From Bin75 sp965200435 (GTDB lineage Bacteria > Nitrospirota > Nitrospiria > Nitrospirales > UBA8639), in contig OZ241337.1 of NCBI GenBank assembly GCA_965200435.1, forward strand, positions 1,178,001 to 1,242,000: a stretch of DNA of 64,000 nucleotides, read 5' to 3'. A program made the translations under genes and the position numbers. The notes under the pieces were generated by a model. The model was not told the DNA's origin, searched no databases, and saw only the letters and a program-made list of their open reading frames with translations. Positions 62,966 through 64,000 of the stretch are shown one piece after another. Position 1 is the first letter of the stretch, and each line of letters starts with the position of its first letter.

Positions 62966-63061
62966 GCACTCCGGCATTTCGCACAGCGAAGGCTGGAGAT
63001 TGCTTCCTCACCGAGGCCTTTGATACTTTTCTGATCAGGCAAAAAGGCCTTTTAAAAATCC
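62966..63061 (+). repeat. about 95-bp direct repeat, copy B
   Basis: Second copy of the segment at 61920-62014. The IS1595-type remnant begins three bases after it, so the insertion lies at or beside the repeat. Confidence 0.8.
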
Positions 63062-63063
63062 TT

Positions 63064-63656
63064 GGGGCTGTCCTATCTAAGCAAAACGGTTAGGATGGCC
63101 AGATGTATATCCGGCGCACTCGGTTAAGTCCGCATAAACAAGGCGCCCGCCTAAGGTTGTTCGTTGCCGGGGCCACAGCACGGGCGGCCGCGGCGATCAT
63201 TGGGGGCCATCGCAACACGGTGGCCGGGGTTTATCGCCGGCTACGCCAGCTCAGCGCGGGCAAATTGCCGAGTTAGCGCCTGGCCGGGGAAGGCGAGGCC
63301 GACGAGAGGTATGTTGGGGGAAGCCGCCAGGGCCATCGCGGGCGGGGTGCCGCGGGCAAAGTCGTGGTTTGCGGGCGGTTGAAGCGGGACGGGAAGGTCT
63401 CCACCGCGCTTGTCCCCACCGCGCACACGGACCGCCGCTTGGCCGACCACGATAAGCCTAGCAACGGCCTTGAGAACTTCTGGACCCAGGCGAAGCGACC
63501 CTTACGGAAGTTCCACGAGATCAACCCTGCAAATTTTTACTGGGTTTTGAAGGAGGGCGAATGGCGCTTCAAGGGAGCCAACCACCAAGCCCTGCTGAAG
63601 CAGCTTCAGGCCTGGTATAAACACGCACATCATTAATTCTTAGCTAGGACAGCCCC
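63064..63656 (+). mobile_element. IS1595-type insertion sequence, internally deleted
   Basis: Ends GGGGCTGTCCTATCTAAG and, reverse-complemented from the right side, GGGGCTGTCCTAGCTAAG form near-perfect terminal inverted repeats. The interior encodes the two ends of an IS1595-type transposase. At 593 bases it is shorter than full elements. No target duplication was found. Confidence 0.85.
63103..63636 (+). pseudogene. IS1595-type transposase, frameshifted and internally deleted
   Basis: The N-terminal frame from 63103 (MYIRRTRLSPHKQGARLRLF, then HTH-like IGGHRNTVAGVYRRL) stops at 63276. Another frame gives KVVVCGRLKRDGKVSTALVP, then jumps to SNGLENFWTQAKRPLRKF and ends HQALLKQLQAWYKHAHH, the usual C-terminus. 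The catalytic core acids between these parts are mostly missing. Non-functional, but possibly mobilised in trans because both ends remain. Confidence 0.8.
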
Positions 63657-64000
63657 TTACTTTTTTTATCTTAGCTCCTTGTCGTGTTTGCTACGTGGTG
63701 GGCTTCGATCCTCTCATTTGCTTTTTCCAATAACATTAAAGAAAGTTTGCGGGCTGAAAACGCGGCGGGATTATTCTTCCCAACTCCGCATGCCGCAAGA
63801 CATCTTCAATTAAATGTCGATTCCTCCATTGGAACAGTCGGATTTTACAATGCACGGTCATCCTTGAATGCCGTCACCTCACAGATCACGCCCATCGCAT
63901 TGCCTTGGCTCCCCTTTTTCGAAAGACTTCCTCATGCTCCGCTCCTTTCCGCAACGGCGCGTAGTTCATCGCCCGCGTCTTTCGGGAGTTGACCGCCGGC
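63657..64000. other. terminal stretch without a recognised gene
   Basis: An open plus-strand frame (63684-63992, FFPTPHAARHLQLNVDSS) has no ribosome site and no family resemblance, and nothing convincing is seen on the minus strand. Confidence 0.4.

Overview
The window looks like chromosomal DNA from a Nitrospirota (Nitrospira-like) bacterium. This is inferred from gene content, not from a marker gene: a glycine-betaine synthase fused from two methyltransferases, a three-subunit proton-translocating transhydrogenase, a 2-oxoacid:ferredoxin oxidoreductase-type accessory subunit of a kind I associate with Nitrospira, and a general Gram-negative envelope gene set.

Layout. 1-2929: osmoprotection (BCCT transporter and, divergently, glycine/sarcosine/dimethylglycine methyltransferase). 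3006-7493: HEAT-repeat and exported proteins of poorly defined function. 6047-8106 is framed by a 34-bp inverted repeat and holds a decayed toxin-antitoxin pair. 8346-12349: pntAA-pntAB-pntB, rpsU and nth. 12360-13958: decayed DNA in which a DUF4143-type ATPase gene is cut by a 150-bp miniature element. 14105-19834: small metabolic and envelope genes, including phosphoglycerate mutase and an unusual TatA. 19859-25863: leuC-leuD between two CPA2 antiporters. 26174-26885: gene relics. 26980-29126: LolA-like protein and a porin-like barrel. 29314-38261: a signalling block (STAS protein, REC-PP2C phosphatase, periplasmic binding protein, histidine kinase, RsbW-type kinase, and an NCS2 permease with a kinase-like tail) split by an IS481-type insertion sequence. 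38666-44142: mreB-mreC-mreD-mrdA-rodA. 44292-53297: rng, dprA, a topB-type topoisomerase, then tig, clpP and clpX on the other strand. tRNA-Leu and tRNA-Ser follow.

Downstream of tRNA-Ser (after 55061) the character changes to an accessory region: a MerR-type regulator with a 17-cysteine metallothionein-like protein, relics of zinc-homeostasis genes (CobW GTPase, His-rich protein), a split CO-dehydrogenase-beta-like gene, a tightly coupled operon around an FAD oxidoreductase, a zinc-independent type S14 protein, a DCC-family thiol protein and an IS1595-type remnant.

Repeats tie the window together. Four copies of a 150-bp element with GGAACCTCTGATT-type ends and TTA/TAA duplications sit at 13353, 36241, 51826 and 55236. 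One orphan IS481 end lies at 53591. The strongest candidates for something new are the MerR/metallothionein operon, the coupled FAD-oxidoreductase operon with its CobW relic, the binding-protein/kinase/phosphatase partner-switching block with the permease-kinase fusion, and the miniature element family.
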